26,661 nt of DNA from JBQTIU01 sp052387815 (GTDB taxonomy: Bacteria > Pseudomonadota > Alphaproteobacteria > CACIAM-22H2): positions 1 to 26,661 of the forward strand of contig JBQTIU010000040.1 of NCBI GenBank assembly GCA_052387815.1, given 5' to 3'. The translations under genes and the position numbers were made by a program. A model generated the notes under the pieces. The model saw only the letters and a list, made by a program, of their open reading frames with translations. It was not told the origin of the DNA and did no database searches. Of the stretch, positions 22,474-26,661 are shown in pieces; the stretch's first letter is position 1, and each line of letters opens with the position of its first letter.

Positions 22474-23420
22474 ATGCATCCCGCCTTCTCGATCATCTTT
22501 TTCACCACCTCCTCGGGCGCCGGCTACGGGCTGTTAGCCCTCTTGGGCCCGTTCGCCGCCTTGGGGCTGGTGCCGCAGGACCGCTGGTTCGGCTTCGCGG
22601 GATTGGCGCTCGCGCTTTTCCTCGTCAGCGCCGGGCTCCTCGCCTCGACCCTCCACTTGTGCCACCCCGAACGCGCCTGGCGGGATTTCTCGCAATGGCC
22701 CTCGTCGTGGCTGTCGCGCGAGGGCGTGCAGGCGGTCGCCACCTATGTGCCGGCCGGGCTGTTCGGGGCCGGCTGGGTGGTCTTGGGGCGGACCGACGGC
22801 TGGATCGCGGCGATGGGGTTGGCCGCGGCGGCGATGGCGGCGATCACCGTGTGGTGGACGGCCATGATCTACGCCTCCTTGAAGCCGATCCACCAGTGGC
22901 ACAACAAGTGGGTGCCGCCCAATTATTTGGCGCTGGCGCTGATGACCGGCGCCTTGTGGCTCAACGCGCTCGTCCACCTGTGGGGCGCCGCCGACCGCGC
23001 GGTCGGGCTGCTCCCGCCGCCGCGGTGCCGCTCGCCGTCTATCTCAAGGAGCGCTACTGGGATTTCATCGACACGACCCGCGCCCCCAGCACACCCGAAA
23101 CGGCGACGGGCCTAGGCGCGCTAGGTCCGGTGCGCGTCCTCGAGACGCCGCATACCGAGGAGAACTATCTGCTCGAGGAAATGGGCTACAGGGTCGCCCG
23201 CAAGCCCGCGTGGAAGCTGCGTCGCATCGCGCGCGCCCTAGGCTTCGCGGCGCCGCTCGCGCTCACGCTCCTCGCCTTGGCGACCAGCGGATTATCGGCG
23301 ACGCTGGCGGCGCTCGCCGCCGCCCTCCTCGCCAGCCTCGGCATCCTCATCGAGCGCTGGCTGTTGTTCGCCGAGGCGAAGCACACGGTCATGCTCGATT
23401 CCGGCGCAGCCGAGGCATGA
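22474..23420 (+). pseudogene. dmsC-like membrane anchor of a DMSO-reductase-type enzyme, frameshifted
   Basis: The first frame, MHPAFSIIFFTTSSGAGYGLL, then STLHLCHPERAWRDFSQWPS and WWTAMIYASLKPIHQWHNKW, is typical DmsC: a multi-helix quinol-oxidising anchor of molybdopterin oxidoreductases. At about 23011-23016 homology moves to the -1 frame, which continues AVPLAVYLKERYWDFIDTTR and GLGALGPVRVLETPHTEENY, then LLEEMGYRVARKPAWKLRRI and the final LIERWLLFAEAKHTVML. One missing base in a GC-rich run explains the change; no slippery homopolymer is seen. The joined product would be about 315 aa, normal for DmsC. No intact catalytic or iron-sulfur subunit gene is adjacent. It is either a decayed gene or an assembly indel. 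Confidence 0.85.
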
Positions 23421-23439
23421 CCGTGCCTTGAGTTGCAGC

Positions 23440-23827
23440 CTACGGCCAGTCGTACTCGCGCAGCACGGCGAGCGCGCCCCGCGCGGTTATCTCCAAGACT
23501 TTGCCGACGAGGTCGCCCGGAGATCCGACGTGGTCCAATGCCGCCCGAAAGAGCGCCCGCTGCCGGGCGGGCGGCGCCGGCGGCACCATGACGATCAATC
23601 CCCGCATGGACTTGGTGGCGGCGATACAGTCGTCGGAAATCCGCCGCGTCGTTGGTCACGAAGGTATGATCTCCGGCCAAGATCACGGCCATCCGCTCGT
23701 GATCCTTCGCACCGCCGAGCCCCAGGTAATTGACGTGATGGGCTCCGTGTCCCGCCGCGACCGCCAGGTCGATCAGCGACGTGTGGAGGCATTCGTCGAT
23801 CAAGAACCTCCTGCGCGGGCGACTCAG
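23440..23827 (-). pseudogene. DUF5615 PIN-like toxin gene, frameshifted
   Basis: The N-terminal frame reads RRFLIDECLHTSLIDLAVAAGHGAHHV, then GLGGAKDHERMAVILAGDHTFVTNDAADFRRLY, the DUF5615 PIN-like nuclease pattern with acidic active-site residues (Asp in LIDE, Asp in TNDAADF). Near 23611-23630 the homology moves by one base to TKSMRGLIVMVPPAPPARQR, then ALFRAALDHVGSPGDLVGKV and LEITARGALAVLREYDWP, stopping at 23440. One extra base restores a full-length protein of about 120-130 aa. No ATG precedes the core; a CTG at 23825-23827 overlapping the antitoxin stop, or a TTG at 23801-23803 behind AGGAGG, are the start candidates. It is downstream of and probably coupled to the antitoxin gene. Confidence 0.8.
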
Positions 23828-24420
23828 CCGTGCTTGCGCGCGCGGCCGACCCGTCTCGGCTTCCTTGCCCGCCAAGGCATCTTCGGCGGGCGACCACGGC
23901 GTGGATATGCCTTGGCGTAGAGCCACGCCAGTTCCACCATTTCCCGATCAAGTCCCGGATAGCCGCGCACGATCTCGTCAGCGGCCGCCCCCGCGCCGCG
24001 CATCGCGGCGACCAGATACACGGGGATCCGGGTCCCGCGAATGACCGGCTCGCCGCCCATGACCTCCGGATCGGCGACGACGAGGCTGCGGGCCCGCTCA
24101 AGCCCTTTGAGCGCGCCGGCCAGCTCCGAACGCGCTCGTGCGAGATCGACCACCAGCAGCGGGCCGGTGCGCAGACTCCGGTTCCCTGGCGACTTCGACA
24201 AGGCTCGGATCAGCGCCCGCCTCGACCGCAGGGGGACGGTACGGGCGAGGCCAATATCCACCTTGACGCACAGCACGTCCGTCCAGCTCAGGGCGCGACG
24301 TCGTCTGCCGCCGCGGACCTTGACGCGCGGTTCGACGCTTGCCGAATCGATCGCCTTCTGGACCGCCTTGACCGGCGCGCCGGTGAGCACCGCTACCTCG
24401 GCAGGGGTAAAAGTTCGCAT
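23824..24420 (-). CDS. DUF433 antitoxin with N-terminal HTH
   Basis: 198 aa. The N-terminal helix-turn-helix TFTPAEVAVLTGAPVKAVQKAID resembles MerR-like DNA-binding domains. The C-terminal DUF433 domain has VVADPEVMGGEPVIRGTRIPVYLV and DEIVRGYPGLDREMVELAWLYAKAYP, with a basic tail. DUF433/DUF5615 pairs are predicted type II toxin-antitoxin modules in which the first protein binds DNA and the PIN-like protein is the toxin. The start is ATG 24418-24420 with GGA upstream; an ATG two codons earlier is equally possible. An imperfect palindrome (24426-24455) over the promoter fits autoregulation. The frame is intact, unlike the downstream toxin gene. Confidence 0.82.
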   Translation of the reverse strand: MRTFTPAEVAVLTGAPVKAVQKAIDSASVEPRVKVRGGRRRRALSWTDVLCVKVDIGLARTVPLRSRRALIRALSKSPGNRSLRTGPLLVVDLARARSELAGALKGLERARSLVVADPEVMGGEPVIRGTRIPVYLVAAMRGAGAAADEIVRGYPGLDREMVELAWLYAKAYPRRGRPPKMPWRARKPRRVGRARKHG

Positions 24421-24425
24421 AATCA

Positions 24426-24462
24426 TGTCCGATAAATGATCCCTTATTGGGGACAATTTATA
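24426..24462 (-). promoter_or_regulatory. Antitoxin promoter with overlapping palindrome
   Basis: Read on the minus strand, TATAAA (24457-24462) lies upstream of the palindrome arms TGTCC (24451-24455) and GGACA (24426-24430), and within these ATAA/TTAT repeats add symmetry. TTGCCT (24478-24483) is a possible -35, only 15 bp away. The placement over the start region suggests self-repression by the antitoxin. This is a prediction only. Confidence 0.4.
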
Positions 24463-24564
24463 GGCCGCGAAGCCGAAAGGCAACCGGCAATCGAGTTGTC
24501 GGGCGCGAATATCGCGTCGCGGCGGGCCTCATCACAAACCTGGCGAGGAGCCGAACACATCCGC

Positions 24565-26661
<2,097 letters not shown>

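Overview
The window is GC-rich, densely coded bacterial chromosome. The gene order murA - DUF2948 - hisG (short form) - hisD - UPF0262 - low-molecular-weight phosphatase - infA - maf - RNase E/G - yacG - tRNA-Phe is a conserved alphaproteobacterial arrangement. Together with many coupled ATGA or GTGA overlaps and GTG/TTG starts, it points to a Rhodospirillales-like alphaproteobacterium. That placement is an inference from gene content and order.

Region by region: (1) 1-2345 is mobile DNA: the end of an IS5-type insertion sequence, a tyrosine recombinase that looks 5'-truncated at the IS junction, and an IS630-family element whose transposase is split at an A7 run. This block abuts the 3' end of tRNA-Phe, as expected for the integrase end of an island integrated in that tRNA. 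(2) 2346-9555, minus strand, is the conserved housekeeping cluster for peptidoglycan precursor synthesis, histidine synthesis, translation initiation, nucleotide sanitation and RNA processing. (3) 9565-9880 is a 316-bp element of nested inverted repeats lying directly in the murA leader. (4) 9978-11422 holds two small basic proteins, a DUF924 protein and a small membrane protein. (5) 11433-13780 is a stress and sulfur block: a Spy/CpxP-like exported protein with 14 copies of a 15-bp Met-rich repeat and an FNR/FixK-like site upstream, then a persulfide-dioxygenase-type metallo-beta-lactamase divergent from a membrane rhodanese across an AT-rich palindrome. (6) 13788-15220 holds a HAD phosphatase and an AlkA-type glycosylase, continuing into an amidohydrolase. 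(7) 15232-22218 is a probable uptake and hydrolysis module: two divergent paralogous amidohydrolases, then a peptide/nickel-type ABC binding protein and two permeases, with no ATPase gene in the window. (8) 22219-23827 looks decayed: a possible fragment of a dmsB-like gene, a frameshifted dmsC-like anchor gene and a frameshifted DUF5615 toxin gene. An intact DUF433/HTH antitoxin gene follows, and then the 3' part of an aconitase gene that runs off the window.

The best candidates for undescribed biology are the nested palindromic element in the murA leader, the Met-rich repeat protein under a possible anaerobic regulator, and the duplicated amidohydrolase/ABC module whose substrate is unknown. 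No CRISPR array, rRNA or classical defence island is visible. No database search was run; family names rest on motifs and order recognised by eye.
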